Assembly: GCF_004216695.1 (NCBI RefSeq)
Contig: NZ_SGXC01000001.1
Location: 1,178,001-1,242,000, forward strand
DNA: 64,000 nt
Direction of reading: 5' to 3'
From: Pigmentiphaga kullae
GTDB taxonomy: Bacteria; Pseudomonadota; Gammaproteobacteria; Burkholderiales; Burkholderiaceae_B
In this document: piece by piece, positions 51,655 to 59,863 of the stretch
How the letters are laid out: every line of letters starts with the position of its first letter
Position numbering within the stretch: position 1 is the stretch's first letter
The notes under the pieces: model-generated
What the model was told of the DNA's origin: nothing
The model's input: only the letters and a program-made list of their open reading frames with translations
The model's database searches: none
Position numbers and translations under genes: made by a program

Positions 51655-52821
51655 TTACTTGGCCTTGCCCGGGTCCTTGACCGCGTCGAGATGCGAGAAT
51701 TCGACGTTGTACAAGTGGTTGCCGCGGCGCTCGACCTTGCGGATGTAGATGTTCTGCACGATGTCGCGCGTCTCCGGATCGATCATGACGGGACCGCGCG
51801 GGCTTTCCCACTTGGCGCCCTTCATGGCCTCGACCGCCTTCGTGCCGTCGATCTTGCCGTTCAGCTTCTTGATGGTCTCGTAGATCAGCGCCATGCCGTC
51901 ATAGCCGCCCACCGCCATGAAGTTGGGGCGGATCGAGGTGCCGAACTGAGATTCGTAGCCCTTGATGAAGGCCTTGTTCTTGGCCGAGTCGTGGGCAGCC
52001 GAATAGTGGAACGAGGTCGTCAGGCCCAGCGCCACGTCGCCCATGCTGTCCAGGAACATGTCGTCGGTGCCGTCGCCCGTGCCCAGCGCCTTGATGCCCG
52101 CCTGCTCCAGGCCGCGTTCGCGATAGGCGCGCAGCATCAGCACCGACAGCTCGCCCGAGGGGAACCACAGGAAGGCGGCATCCGGCTTGGCGTCCTTGAT
52201 GCGCTGCATGTAGGGACCGAACTCCGGGTTCTTCAGCGGCACCGCCACTTCGGCCACGATCTTGCCGCCGCCGCCCGTGAAGGTCTTGCGGAACTGGGCG
52301 TTGGCGTCCTGGCCCGGACCGTAGTCGGCATACAGCGAATACACCGTCTTGACGTTGTTCTTCAGCGCCCAGTCGGCGATCGCGTAGGCGTTCTGCGGCA
52401 GCGTCATCGACGTGCGCACCACGTAGGGCGAGCGCTCGGTGATGGACGAAGTCGCCGCGTTCATCACCACCATCGGGATCTTCGCCTCGGTGGCCAGCGG
52501 GGCCACCGCCAGCGCGTTGGGGGTGAAGCCGAAGCCGGCCAGGAATTCCACCTTGTCGCGGGTGATCAGTTCCTGCGCCACGCGCTTGGCCACTTCGGGG
52601 TTCGGTCCGCCCACGTCCTTGATGATCAGCTGGATCTTGCGGCCGGCCACCACGTCGCCGTGTTCCTGCAGGAACAGCTTGGCGCCGTTGCTCATCTGCA
52701 GCCCGTACTCGGCCTGCTGGCCCGACATCTCGCCCACGAAACCGATCTTCAACGGGGTCTGCGCCGCGGCCGTGCCGCCCAGCGCCATCCCCAGTACACA
52801 ACCCCACAAACGTATTTTCAT
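51655..52821 (-). CDS. ABC transporter substrate-binding protein (LivK type), upstream paralogue
   Basis: 388-residue periplasmic binding protein; signal peptide to AAA near residue 20, then QTPLKIGFVGEMSGQQAEYG. It is clearly related to the binding protein at 46867 (both have KDVGGPNPE, GF-FSPNALAVAPLATEA-type blocks and a PRGPIEID/PRGPVMID end). It is placed ahead of livH behind a leaky hairpin, a typical setting for expressing more receptor than permease. The upstream 230 nt is AT-rich near 52900-52950 with ATTCGAAAATCGAAAT, a possible operator half-site pair. Confidence 0.92.
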   Translation of the reverse strand: MKIRLWGCVLGMALGGTAAAQTPLKIGFVGEMSGQQAEYGLQMSNGAKLFLQEHGDVVAGRKIQLIIKDVGGPNPEVAKRVAQELITRDKVEFLAGFGFTPNALAVAPLATEAKIPMVVMNAATSSITERSPYVVRTSMTLPQNAYAIADWALKNNVKTVYSLYADYGPGQDANAQFRKTFTGGGGKIVAEVAVPLKNPEFGPYMQRIKDAKPDAAFLWFPSGELSVLMLRAYRERGLEQAGIKALGTGDGTDDMFLDSMGDVALGLTTSFHYSAAHDSAKNKAFIKGYESQFGTSIRPNFMAVGGYDGMALIYETIKKLNGKIDGTKAVEAMKGAKWESPRGPVMIDPETRDIVQNIYIRKVERRGNHLYNVEFSHLDAVKDPGKAK

Positions 52822-53051
52822 TGTCGTGTTCCTCCGGATAAGGAATGAGGTCTTGCGCGATCTGCCGCGCTTGATACCAATTGTGACGATATCAGCGCCC
52901 CGCGTTCGACGTAACCATATTCGAAAATCGAAATTACGCCAATAATCGATTTCCATCGGCCAGCCCGGGGTACAGGAGGCGGAACCCGCGATCCACAAGG
53001 CCGGACAAGGGTTGGACGCCGTGCCTGGCCACGGGGACGAGGCTTGAAAAA

Positions 53052-53777
53052 TCAGACCGACCGCAATGCCGACTTGGAATACCACCCGCTCATGCGGTGG
53101 CCGTCCCAGATGAAGGCGATGTGCTGGGACTGGCGGCAGCGGGTCAGGCCGCGCGGACGGAACACGGCCGCGCACTGGCCGCCGGGGCGCCGCACGCTGT
53201 CGTAGGCCACGCCCCAACTGCCCGCCAGCCGGAGCTGGCGGGCCAGCGCCTGGCTGGCGGCGTAGTCGTCCGGATCGTAGATCCTGGGCAGGGCGGGCCG
53301 CAGGCCGCGCAGGTCGTGCAGCGGCGCGGCCAGGTCGGCCAGGTAGTGGCGCATGTCGATTTCCAGCGCCGGCTCGCGCGTGGCGGCCAGGAAGCGGGCG
53401 CGGTGGTGCATGGTCTCGGCCACCGCGGTCTCCAGGCTTTCCCCGGCGTAATACACCCCCCAGCTGCCGTCCGAGAAGCGGCTGCCGGCCGGGTTCAGGT
53501 GGGTGAAGGCCGCCATGATGGGCGTGGTTCCCGGTCCCGAGATCCGGTCTTCCTCCGGCACCAGGCGCAGGTTGCCGGCCTCGTCCCGCACGCGGGGATT
53601 GGTGAGGTTCTCTATCGCGAACACCACATCGAGATCGGCGGGGTCCGCCACCCGGTCGTACAGGCCGGTGGGCGGAAAGCGGCTGGGCACCAGCCGGTGG
53701 CAAGGCGTCCAGCGTACCTCGCCGACGGGCGGGGGTTCGGCGACAGGCGCGGCGGCGCCTTCGGCCAGGTGCGTCAT
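53052..53777 (-). CDS. RES-domain toxin
   Basis: 241-residue protein with a RES domain (about 35-220): CHRLVPSRFPPTGLYDRVADP, GSRFSDGSWGVYYAGESLETAVAET (key GVYYAGESLETAVAE), and GQCAAVFRPRGL near the end. RES toxins of the Xre/MbcA/ParS-RES type degrade NAD+. The ATG at 53777 overlaps the antitoxin stop (ATGA) and has GGAGG 6 nt upstream. Encoded downstream of its antitoxin, as in known systems. Catalytic residues were not mapped exactly. Confidence 0.85.
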   Translation of the reverse strand: MTHLAEGAAAPVAEPPPVGEVRWTPCHRLVPSRFPPTGLYDRVADPADLDVVFAIENLTNPRVRDEAGNLRLVPEEDRISGPGTTPIMAAFTHLNPAGSRFSDGSWGVYYAGESLETAVAETMHHRARFLAATREPALEIDMRHYLADLAAPLHDLRGLRPALPRIYDPDDYAASQALARQLRLAGSWGVAYDSVRRPGGQCAAVFRPRGLTRCRQSQHIAFIWDGHRMSGWYSKSALRSV

Positions 53778-54175
53778 GTCCATCCTCCGCGCTGGGCGTC
53801 GAGGTAGCTGCGCACCACGTAGAGATCGCTGGTCATGCCGCTCAGCATGAATTTCAGGGCGGGGTGGCCGCCGAATGGCGGCGCGTCGTTGGGCTTGCGC
53901 GGCCAGGCATCGGCCAGTTCCGGCACCGGCAGCAGGACCTGCAGCGCCTTGTAGATGCCGAACACCAGCGACAGGCGTTCCAGCACGTCGCGTGGCAGCG
54001 GCGCCGGCGGGTTGTTCTTCCAGCGGAACATGGTGGAGCGGGGGACGCCCAGCAGCGTGGCGGATTCCTCGGCATTGAGCTGCCACGCCTGGGCGATGCG
54101 GAAGAATGCCCGCAACGCGGCGGCGGCCGCGGGCTGGCTGGAGAGTTCGGGCGTCTTGGAAGCGGCAATGACCAT
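53774..54175 (-). CDS. Xre/MbcA/ParS-like antitoxin
   Basis: 133-residue antitoxin. The helix-turn-helix covers LNAEESATLLGVPRSTMFRW (residues 34-53), and the C-terminal toxin-binding part ends GHPALKFMLSGMTSDLYVVRSYLDAQ (core LKFMLSGMTSDLYVV), as in MbcA/ParS-toxin-binding domains. It would neutralise the RES protein by covering its active site and repress the operon. An inverted repeat CTTATTT/AAATAAG lies 46 nt upstream of the start. Confidence 0.85.
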   Translation of the reverse strand: MVIAASKTPELSSQPAAAAALRAFFRIAQAWQLNAEESATLLGVPRSTMFRWKNNPPAPLPRDVLERLSLVFGIYKALQVLLPVPELADAWPRKPNDAPPFGGHPALKFMLSGMTSDLYVVRSYLDAQRGGWT

Positions 54176-54220
54176 GATGCTCGTCCCGGGGGTTTTCTCC
54201 CAGGGTAGTCCAATGTGAGA

Positions 54221-54248
54221 CTTATTTCAACATATAGTCCCAAATAAG
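54221..54248. promoter_or_regulatory. Candidate operator of the toxin-antitoxin operon
   Basis: CTTATTT and AAATAAG with a 14-nt spacer, in the 216-nt gap between the antitoxin and prfC. The AT-rich spacer contains CATATAG, which on the minus strand could serve as -10. Autorepression by the antitoxin is expected for this class; the assignment is by position. Confidence 0.5.
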
Positions 54249-54391
54249 ACAAACCGGCCACCGCCCGCCCGTGCAGGATCCGGCTGGCATCTGGCCCGTG
54301 CCGAGGCCCGGCTCAAGCCCCCGCTGGCGGGGTAGGAGCCCGGGCCGGCCGCACAAGCGCCGGTTCGCGTCTGCGGTTAAAATTCCCCGCG

Positions 54392-56017
54392 ATGACCATA
54401 GCCACCGAAGTCGCCCGGCGACGCACCTTCGCCATTATTTCCCACCCCGACGCGGGGAAGACCACGCTGACCGAAAAGCTGCTGCTGTTCGCCGGTGCGA
54501 TCCAGATCGCCGGTAGCGTGAAGGCGCGCAAGGCCTCTCGTCACGCTTCGTCCGACTGGATGGAGATCGAGAAGCAGCGGGGCATCTCGGTGGCGTCCTC
54601 GGTCATGCAGATCGAATACCGCGATACCGTCATCAACCTGCTCGACACCCCGGGGCACCAGGACTTCTCGGAAGACACCTATCGCGTGCTGACGGCGGTC
54701 GACGCGGCGCTGATGGTGATCGACGCGGCCAACGGCGTCGAGCCCCAAACCATTCGTCTGCTGCAGGTGTGCCGGGCGCGTAATACGCCCATCATCACCT
54801 TCGTCAACAAGATGGACCGCGAGGTGCGCGAGCCGCTGGAGCTGCTGTCCGAGATCGAATCCCACCTGGGCATGGACGCCGTGCCGTTCGCGTGGCCGGT
54901 CGGCATGGGCAAGTCCTTCGGCGGCGTGTTCGATATCCGCCGCGACCGGATGCGGGTCTTCAAGGCCGGCAGCGACAGGTTGAGCGAACAGCACGACGAA
55001 ATCATCGACGGGCTGGACAATCCCGAGATCGCCCGCCGGTTCGGCTCGGCGTTCGAGCAGGCGCGCGGCGAGATCGACCTGATCGAAGGCGCGGCGCCGC
55101 CGTTCGACCAGGCCGAGTTCCTGGCCGGCAAGCAGACGCCCGTGTTCTTCGGCTCGGCCATCAACAACTTCGGCGTGCAGGAAGTGCTGGACGCCCTGGT
55201 CGAGCAGGCGCCCGCCCCCGGCCCGCGCCACGCGATGCAGCGCGAGGTCAAGCCCGAGGAACCGAAGTTCACCGGCGTGGTCTTCAAGGTGCAGGCCAAC
55301 ATGGACCCGGCCCATCGCGACCGCGTGGCTTTCGTGCGTGTCTGTTCGGGCCGCTTCGAGCGCGGCATGCGGCTGAAGGTCTGCCGCACCGGCAAGGAAA
55401 CGCGGCCCAACAACGTCGTCTCGTTCCTGTCCCAGCGGCGCGAGCTGCTGGACGAGGCCTATGCCGGCGACGTCATCGGCATTCCCAACCACGGCGTGCT
55501 GCAACTGGGCGACGTGCTGACCGAAGGCGAGGCGCTGCAGTTCACCGGGCTGCCGTTCTTCGCGCCGGAGCTGTTCCAGGCGGTGGAAGTGGCCGATCCG
55601 CTGCGCACCAAGCAGTTGCGCACGGGCCTGACCCAGCTGGGCGAGGAAGGCGCCATCCAGGTGTTCCGCCCGGTGGCCGGCGGCCCGCTGCTGCTGGGCG
55701 CCGTCGGCCAGCTGCAGTTCGAGGTCGTGGCGCACCGGCTCAAGACCGAATACGGGGTGGCCGCGCGCATGCTGCCGTCGCGCTATTCCATGGCGCGCTG
55801 GATCACGGCAGAGAACCCCAAGGACCTGAAGAAGTTCATGGACGCCAACATGCAGCACATCGCCTACGATGTGGTCGAGGCGCCCGCGTTCCTGATCGGA
55901 TCGTCGGCGCAGCTGCGGGTGGCGCAGGAGCTTTATCCCAACGTGCAGTTCCATGCCCTGCGCGAGCACGGAGGACAGGTGTTCCAGACCCGGGTGGGCG
56001 ATTCGGCTTTCGCCTGA
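54392..56017 (+). CDS. prfC: Peptide chain release factor 3
   Basis: 541-residue GTPase RF3, which removes RF1/RF2 from the ribosome after peptide release. G1 ISHPDAGKTT (17-26), G2 KQRGISVASSV, G3 DTPGHQDF and G4 NKMD are all intact, followed by domain II and III segments (MRLKVCRTGKE, QLQFEVVAHRLKTEYG). Length and order match the family. A TAAAAT -10-like box lies 9 nt upstream of the ATG, implying a very short leader if used. Housekeeping gene. Confidence 0.97.
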   Translation: MTIATEVARRRTFAIISHPDAGKTTLTEKLLLFAGAIQIAGSVKARKASRHASSDWMEIEKQRGISVASSVMQIEYRDTVINLLDTPGHQDFSEDTYRVLTAVDAALMVIDAANGVEPQTIRLLQVCRARNTPIITFVNKMDREVREPLELLSEIESHLGMDAVPFAWPVGMGKSFGGVFDIRRDRMRVFKAGSDRLSEQHDEIIDGLDNPEIARRFGSAFEQARGEIDLIEGAAPPFDQAEFLAGKQTPVFFGSAINNFGVQEVLDALVEQAPAPGPRHAMQREVKPEEPKFTGVVFKVQANMDPAHRDRVAFVRVCSGRFERGMRLKVCRTGKETRPNNVVSFLSQRRELLDEAYAGDVIGIPNHGVLQLGDVLTEGEALQFTGLPFFAPELFQAVEVADPLRTKQLRTGLTQLGEEGAIQVFRPVAGGPLLLGAVGQLQFEVVAHRLKTEYGVAARMLPSRYSMARWITAENPKDLKKFMDANMQHIAYDVVEAPAFLIGSSAQLRVAQELYPNVQFHALREHGGQVFQTRVGDSAFA

Positions 56018-56077
56018 CGATCCTGCCCAGGCATGGGGGCCGGCGCGGCCGCCGGTCCACAGTGAAGAGGTGTACAC

Positions 56078-56701
56078 ATGCGTAACCGCATTTTGATGGG
56101 CCTGGCCTTCGTGGCGATGGTCGTGGTGGTGGGGGTGTTGTTCGGGCTCTGGCTGTCCTGGAACGCTCCCGTGGATCGCGCGGCCGAGGCCCCCGTGCCC
56201 GTCGCACAGGGGCGGCCCGGCGAAGCGCCGGTGGCGGCCGTGGACCAGGAAACCTACCTGCCCGAACCCCCGCAGCCGCGGGTGGACGGCTCGCGCGGCG
56301 TACCGTCGCGCCTGGTGCAGCCCAGCGCGCCCATCCCGCTGGTGTCGGCGGCGGACCAACCCCAGCCCGATACCGTGCTGTCGACCATCGCCCCCGACAT
56401 GCAGGCGGTAAATCCCGGCAGCCCCCTGCCCGCCCACCTGTCCGAGACCCCGGCGGCCCCGTCTCCGCGCATCATCGTGGAACCGCCTTCGCAGCAGGTC
56501 GCCACCGTGGTGGCCGGCGCCGACGCGTCGGCCGGCGGCCAGGAGCCGTGGATCCAGTCGCTGCGGGCCGAGCTGGCGCGCTGTGCCTCGCAGGGCGTCG
56601 TCGGCCGGGTCATCTGCAACGAGAAGGCCCGCTGGAAATACTGCAACACCGACAACCGCTGGGGCCGTGTCGCCGAGTGTCCGGCCACGGGCAACAACTA
56701 A
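56078..56701 (+). CDS. Membrane-anchored hypothetical protein with C-terminal four-cysteine domain
   Basis: 207 residues, family not recognised by name. A single hydrophobic segment (about 5-27) anchors the N-terminus, followed by about 120 residues of Pro/Ala-rich linker. The last 45 residues (ELARCASQGVVGRVICNEK, then KYCNTDNRWGRVAECP) have four cysteines spaced for two disulfides, so the domain probably sits in the periplasm. Located between prfC and bfr, 60 nt after prfC, ending in a strong terminator. Confidence 0.75.
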   Translation: MRNRILMGLAFVAMVVVVGVLFGLWLSWNAPVDRAAEAPVPVAQGRPGEAPVAAVDQETYLPEPPQPRVDGSRGVPSRLVQPSAPIPLVSAADQPQPDTVLSTIAPDMQAVNPGSPLPAHLSETPAAPSPRIIVEPPSQQVATVVAGADASAGGQEPWIQSLRAELARCASQGVVGRVICNEKARWKYCNTDNRWGRVAECPATGNN

Positions 56702-56732
56702 AGAAAGCCCCGCGCGACGCGGGGCTTTCTTG
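56702..56732. terminator. Bidirectional rho-independent terminator
   Basis: AGAAAGCCCCGCG and CGCGGGGCTTTCT form a 13-bp stem with a 3-nt loop, ending in a U-rich stretch. It lies between the hypothetical gene (plus) and bfr (minus) and can serve both because the stem has A/T ends. Confidence 0.88.
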
Positions 56733-56750
56733 TAAGGGCGGGGGCCGAGG

Positions 56751-57227
56751 TCAGCCCTGCTCTTCCATCTGCGATTGCAGGTAGTTCTGGATGCCGACCT
56801 GGTCCACCAGGCCGATCTGGGTTTCCAGGTGGTCGATGTGTTCCTCGGTGTCGTCCAGGATGTCCTGCAGCAGGTCGCGCGACACGTAGTCGCGCACGCT
56901 TTCACAGTGGGCGATGGCTTCCTTCAGCACGACCTGCGAGGACAGCTCCAGCTTCAGGTCGCATTCCAGGATTTCCGGGACGTTCTCGCCGATCAGCAGC
57001 TTGTGCAGGTCCTGCAGGTTGGGCAGGCCGTCCAGCATGAAGATGCGCTGGATCAGGCGATCGGCGTGCTTCATCTCCTCGATGGACTCGTCGTACTCGT
57101 GCTTGCCCATCTTGCCCAGGCCCCAGTGCTTGAGCATGCGCGCATGCAGGAAGTACTGGTTGATGGCGGTCAGCTCGTTGGTGAGCTGCTTGTTCAGGAA
57201 CTGGATGACGGTCTTGTCGCCTTTCAT
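56751..57227 (-). CDS. bfr: Bacterioferritin
   Basis: 158-residue heme-binding ferritin that oxidises Fe(II) and stores it as a 24-mer mineral shell. The sequence begins [31 protein letters not shown] (core [14 protein letters not shown]) as in E. coli Bfr; ferroxidase ligands include Glu18, Glu51, His54, Glu94, Glu127 and His130 by analogy, and Met52 in EEMKHADR is the heme ligand. A Fur-like sequence GACAATGATAATGAT lies at 57324-57338, upstream of the gene. The terminator is shared with the hypothetical gene. Confidence 0.95.
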   Translation of the reverse strand: MKGDKTVIQFLNKQLTNELTAINQYFLHARMLKHWGLGKMGKHEYDESIEEMKHADRLIQRIFMLDGLPNLQDLHKLLIGENVPEILECDLKLELSSQVVLKEAIAHCESVRDYVSRDLLQDILDDTEEHIDHLETQIGLVDQVGIQNYLQSQMEEQG

Positions 57228-57603
57228 GTTCTTTCCCCTGCAGAATTCATGGATTCCGCAAGGTTAGCATTGTTGATGCTAAGCAAGCAGGCCGTACGTC
57301 CGCCCGTAACAGCCTAGGAAAGTGACAATGATAATGATCCCCCCTACGCCCTTCGGACGCCCCCCAGGGGGCGATGCGGGTGGACCGGCGGAGCCGGATC
57401 CACCGCATCCTGGGTCTAGTACCCGTTTCTTGGATTGTGGCACCGTTGCTATCGCCGGCTGCCAGCGGTAGCAACGGTGTGGCGTACCAAGAAACAGGTA
57501 CTAGACCCAGGGCGCCGCGGATCCGGCTTTGCCGGTCCGCCAGCGCCGCCCCCTTGAGGGGGCCCGCGTAAGCGGGTACGGGGTGGGACTACCTCGGGGG
57601 CCT
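57228..57603. promoter_or_regulatory. 376-nt bfr upstream region: palindrome, Fur-like box and repeat R3
   Basis: No gene is seen. From left: an inverted repeat TTAGCAT/ATGCTAA (57264-57282) close to the bfr start; a Fur-box-like GACAATGATAATGAT (57324-57338); then repeat R3 directly adjoining the Fur-like box and reaching to 17 nt from the bfd stop codon. The two iron genes are thus separated by a repeat element. Confidence 0.6.
57339..57586. repeat. Composite nested palindromic repeat R3
   Basis: 248-bp inverted copy of R2 (25600-25849) with the same arms and centre. The central palindrome arms, GGATTGTGGCACC at one side and GGTGTGGCGTACC at the other, differ slightly between copies, and one end hairpin differs (CGCCCTTCGGACG here versus GCGCTTACGCGC in R2). 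It lies between bfd and the bfr promoter. No encoded protein. Confidence 0.85.
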
Positions 57604-57903
57604 CTACGCCGCCTTGGCGGAACCGGCAGCGACGACGTGGATGGGGAAGCGGCGCGTCGTGGCGCGGGGCGGGGGGAGTTCTGTGGCTTGCGTGTGGCCG
57701 TTGGCGGCCGAGATGGAGGCTTCGTAGGCGTGTTCGCAGGCGCTGGCGCCGGCCGGCAGGTACTGGCAGGCGGTGTCGGCGCAGGAGCCGCAGCAGGTCG
57801 CCACGCCCAGGTCGAATTGCAGGTCGGCCAGGGTGGTGGAGCCGGATTCCACACTGCTGCGGATCTGGCGTTCGGTGATGGCGTTGCAGACACAAACGTA
57901 CAT
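57604..57903 (-). CDS. bfd: Bacterioferritin-associated ferredoxin
   Basis: 99-residue [2Fe-2S] protein, Bfd type, that donates electrons to bacterioferritin to release stored iron. MYVCVCNAITERQIRSSVE holds the first two cysteines, and GVATCCGSCADTAC the second pair, with the BFD spacing. The C-terminal 40 residues (Ala- and Pro-rich) are longer than in E. coli Bfd (64 residues). The ATG at 57903 is the internal methionine of a longer frame and fits the family. The upstream region has an AT-rich Fur-like box. Confidence 0.88.
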   Translation of the reverse strand: MYVCVCNAITERQIRSSVESGSTTLADLQFDLGVATCCGSCADTACQYLPAGASACEHAYEASISAANGHTQATELPPPRATTRRFPIHVVAAGSAKAA

Positions 57904-57950
57904 GGCGGGACTCGGTTGCGGCGTGTTGGGCGCCACAGTGGACGTCGTAA

Positions 57951-57977
57951 TGAGATTAATTATTGATAATATTCTCA
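57951..57977 (-). promoter_or_regulatory. Fur-box-like sequence upstream of bfd
   Basis: AT-rich segment containing TTGATAATATTCTC, with TGAGA...TCTCA outer symmetry over 27 bp, 48 nt upstream of the bfd ATG. It resembles arrays of NATAAT hexamers found in Fur sites. bfd is iron-repressed in many bacteria, so the placement is sensible; the match is partial. Confidence 0.55.
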
Positions 57978-57991
57978 AAACTTGCAAGCCG

Positions 57992-58017
57992 CCCGCGTGG
58001 ATCTTGCGCCACGCGGG
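57992..58017 (-). terminator. Hairpin after the Bug gene at 58031
   Basis: CCCGCGTGG and CCACGCGGG form a perfect 9-bp stem with an 8-nt loop, 13 nt past the Bug stop codon on the minus strand. A short U-rich stretch follows about 12 nt later, so it is a weak terminator candidate separating the Bug transcript from bfd. Confidence 0.5.
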
Positions 58018-58030
58018 TTTCCCGGCCCCG

Positions 58031-59005
58031 TCATTCCACCCGGATGTCCTGTTTTCTGATGATTTCGCCCCACTTTTTGGTCTCGTTCCGCAGGAACGCG
58101 CCGAATTGCTCGGGCGATCCGCTGCCGGGCTGGATGGCCTGGGCGTCGAAGAAGGTCCGCATCTCCGGAGTCTGCAGGGCGCGGTAAACCTCGGTGTTCA
58201 GGCGCGAGACGGTGGCGGCGGGAGTGCCGGCCGGCGCCAGCAGCCCTATCCACGACCTGGCCTCGAAATCGGGGTAGAACTGGCTGATGGACGGCACGTC
58301 GGGCAGAGCGGGGATCCGTTCCCGCGTGGTGACCGCCAGGGCTTGCATCTTGCCGGCCTTGATGTGGGCCAGCACCGAGCTGGCGCTGACGAACATGACC
58401 TGGACCCGGCCGCCCAGCACGTCGGTGATGGCGGGCGCGCCGCCCTTGTAGGGCACGTGGTTCATTTCCACGCCGGCGGTGGCCTTGAACAGTTCCGCGG
58501 TCAGCTGGTTGGAGCTGCCGGCGCCGGTGGAGGCGTAGTTCAGCGCGTCGGGCCGGGCCTTGGCCAGCGCGACCAGCTCGGGCACCGTTCGCGCGGGCAC
58601 CGAGGGATGGACGACCAGGATGAGCGGCGAGGTGCCGATCAGCGCGACCGGCGCCAGGTCCTTGTCGGAGTCGAAGCTGAGCTTGTACAGCAGCGGATTG
58701 ACGGCATGCGTGTCGAAGGCGGCCAGCAGGGTGTAGCCGTCGGGGGCGGCCTTGGCGACGTGGGCAGCGCCGATGGAGCCGCCGGCTCCGGCCTTGTTTT
58801 CGACGATGAAGGTCTGGCCCAGCGCCGCCGACAGGCGCGCGCCCAGGTTGCGCGTGACGTTGTCGACGATGCCGCCCGGCGGGAACGGCACGACGATGTG
58901 GACGGGGCGCTCGGGGTACGAGGCGGGCGCCTGCGCGGCGGCGGGCAGCGTGCAGGCGGCCAGTGCAAGGGCGGCGCCCAGGCGGACGCGGGGCAGGAAT
59001 GGCAT
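58031..59005 (-). CDS. Bug/TctC-family periplasmic solute receptor
   Basis: 324-residue Bug receptor with signal peptide ending at AAA near residue 24, then QAPASYPERPVHIVVPFPPGGIVD. HVPYKGGAP and TRERIPALPDVPSI are conserved. The ATG at 59005 is chosen; an upstream in-frame ATG at 59140 lies inside the cyclase gene. Downstream of the cyclase by 52 nt and TetR upstream of that, so a TetR-cyclase-Bug operon is likely. Confidence 0.92.
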   Translation of the reverse strand: MPFLPRVRLGAALALAACTLPAAAQAPASYPERPVHIVVPFPPGGIVDNVTRNLGARLSAALGQTFIVENKAGAGGSIGAAHVAKAAPDGYTLLAAFDTHAVNPLLYKLSFDSDKDLAPVALIGTSPLILVVHPSVPARTVPELVALAKARPDALNYASTGAGSSNQLTAELFKATAGVEMNHVPYKGGAPAITDVLGGRVQVMFVSASSVLAHIKAGKMQALAVTTRERIPALPDVPSISQFYPDFEARSWIGLLAPAGTPAATVSRLNTEVYRALQTPEMRTFFDAQAIQPGSGSPEQFGAFLRNETKKWGEIIRKQDIRVE

Positions 59006-59057
59006 GGGGAGTCTCCGGGATCGTTGTCGTGGACGGGGCGCCGCGGCGCCCCGCGGG

Positions 59058-59843
59058 TCAGTCGAGAATGGCGACGGTGCGGCACCAGCCGGCCGATCCG
59101 TGCTTGATCTTGATGGGGAAGCAACTGATGGTGAAACCATGGGACGGCAACTGGTCCAGGTTGGTCAGCTTCTCCATCTGGAAGTAGCCGATGTCGCGCC
59201 CCGCCTTGTGGCCTTCCCAGATGATGGCGGGATCGCGGTCGCGCGCGTAGCGCTCGACCACGAACTTGAAGGCGGGATCCCAGCTGTAGGAGTCGGTGCC
59301 GACCACGCGTACGCCCTGCTCCAGCAGCCAGAGCGTGGCGGCGCGGCCGAAGCCGCAGGCGCTTTCCCAGTAGTCCTCCTGGCCGTAGCGGGCGCCGGCG
59401 CGGGTGTTGGCCACGACGATGTCCAGGGGCTGGAGGGTATGGCCGATGCGCTTCAACTCGGCCTGGATGTCGGCGGGCGTGACCACGTAGCCGGCTTCCA
59501 TGTGGCGGAAGTCGAGCTTGACGCCGGGCTTCAGGCACCAGTCCAGCGGCACTTCGTCGATGCCGGGCGCGGGCCGGCCGCCTTCCTGCAGCGCATGGTC
59601 GGTCGTGGGATGGTAGTGCCACGGCGCGTCCATGTGGGTGCCGGCGTGGGTCGACAGCGAGACCCGCTCCACGGCCCAGGCCTTGCCTTCGGGCAGATCG
59701 TCGGGCCCGATGCCGGGAAACAGCTTGGAAAACAGTTCCCAGGACTGGTCGTGGTCGACGTAGCTGATCTGGGGGCGGTGGTGCGCCGGCGAAGTGGGTT
59801 TGTCCTCGAGGGCGACCGACAGGTCGATGATGCGGCGGGTCAT
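59058..59843 (-). CDS. Cyclase-family metal hydrolase (kynurenine formamidase-like)
   Basis: 261-residue protein of the cyclase family (KynB, isatin hydrolase and related). The metal motif STHAGTHMDAPWHY gives His66, His70 and Asp72, with His76 following. Isatin hydrolases and kynurenine formamidases cleave cyclic or N-formyl amides; lactonase activity is also possible. Located 20 nt downstream of a TetR gene and 52 nt ahead of a Bug gene. Substrate unknown; a cyclic amide or lactone aromatic is plausible. Confidence 0.85.
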   Translation of the reverse strand: MTRRIIDLSVALEDKPTSPAHHRPQISYVDHDQSWELFSKLFPGIGPDDLPEGKAWAVERVSLSTHAGTHMDAPWHYHPTTDHALQEGGRPAPGIDEVPLDWCLKPGVKLDFRHMEAGYVVTPADIQAELKRIGHTLQPLDIVVANTRAGARYGQEDYWESACGFGRAATLWLLEQGVRVVGTDSYSWDPAFKFVVERYARDRDPAIIWEGHKAGRDIGYFQMEKLTNLDQLPSHGFTISCFPIKIKHGSAGWCRTVAILD

Positions 59844-59863
59844 GTCGTGTATCCGAAGGGAAG

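Noticed and set aside
53774-54391. Riboswitch or structured RNA between antitoxin and prfC
   Set aside because: Only a short dyad and a GC-rich stretch are seen; no known riboswitch core could be recognised.
54377-56905. Very long open frame antisense to prfC (more than 800 codons)
   Set aside because: Its product is a reverse reading of prfC and the neighbouring genes, rich in Arg, His and Gly, with no domain; such frames are typical of GC-rich DNA.
57339-57586. CRISPR-like repeat
   Set aside because: The palindromic units are not regularly spaced and no cas genes occur; structure is one nested dyad.
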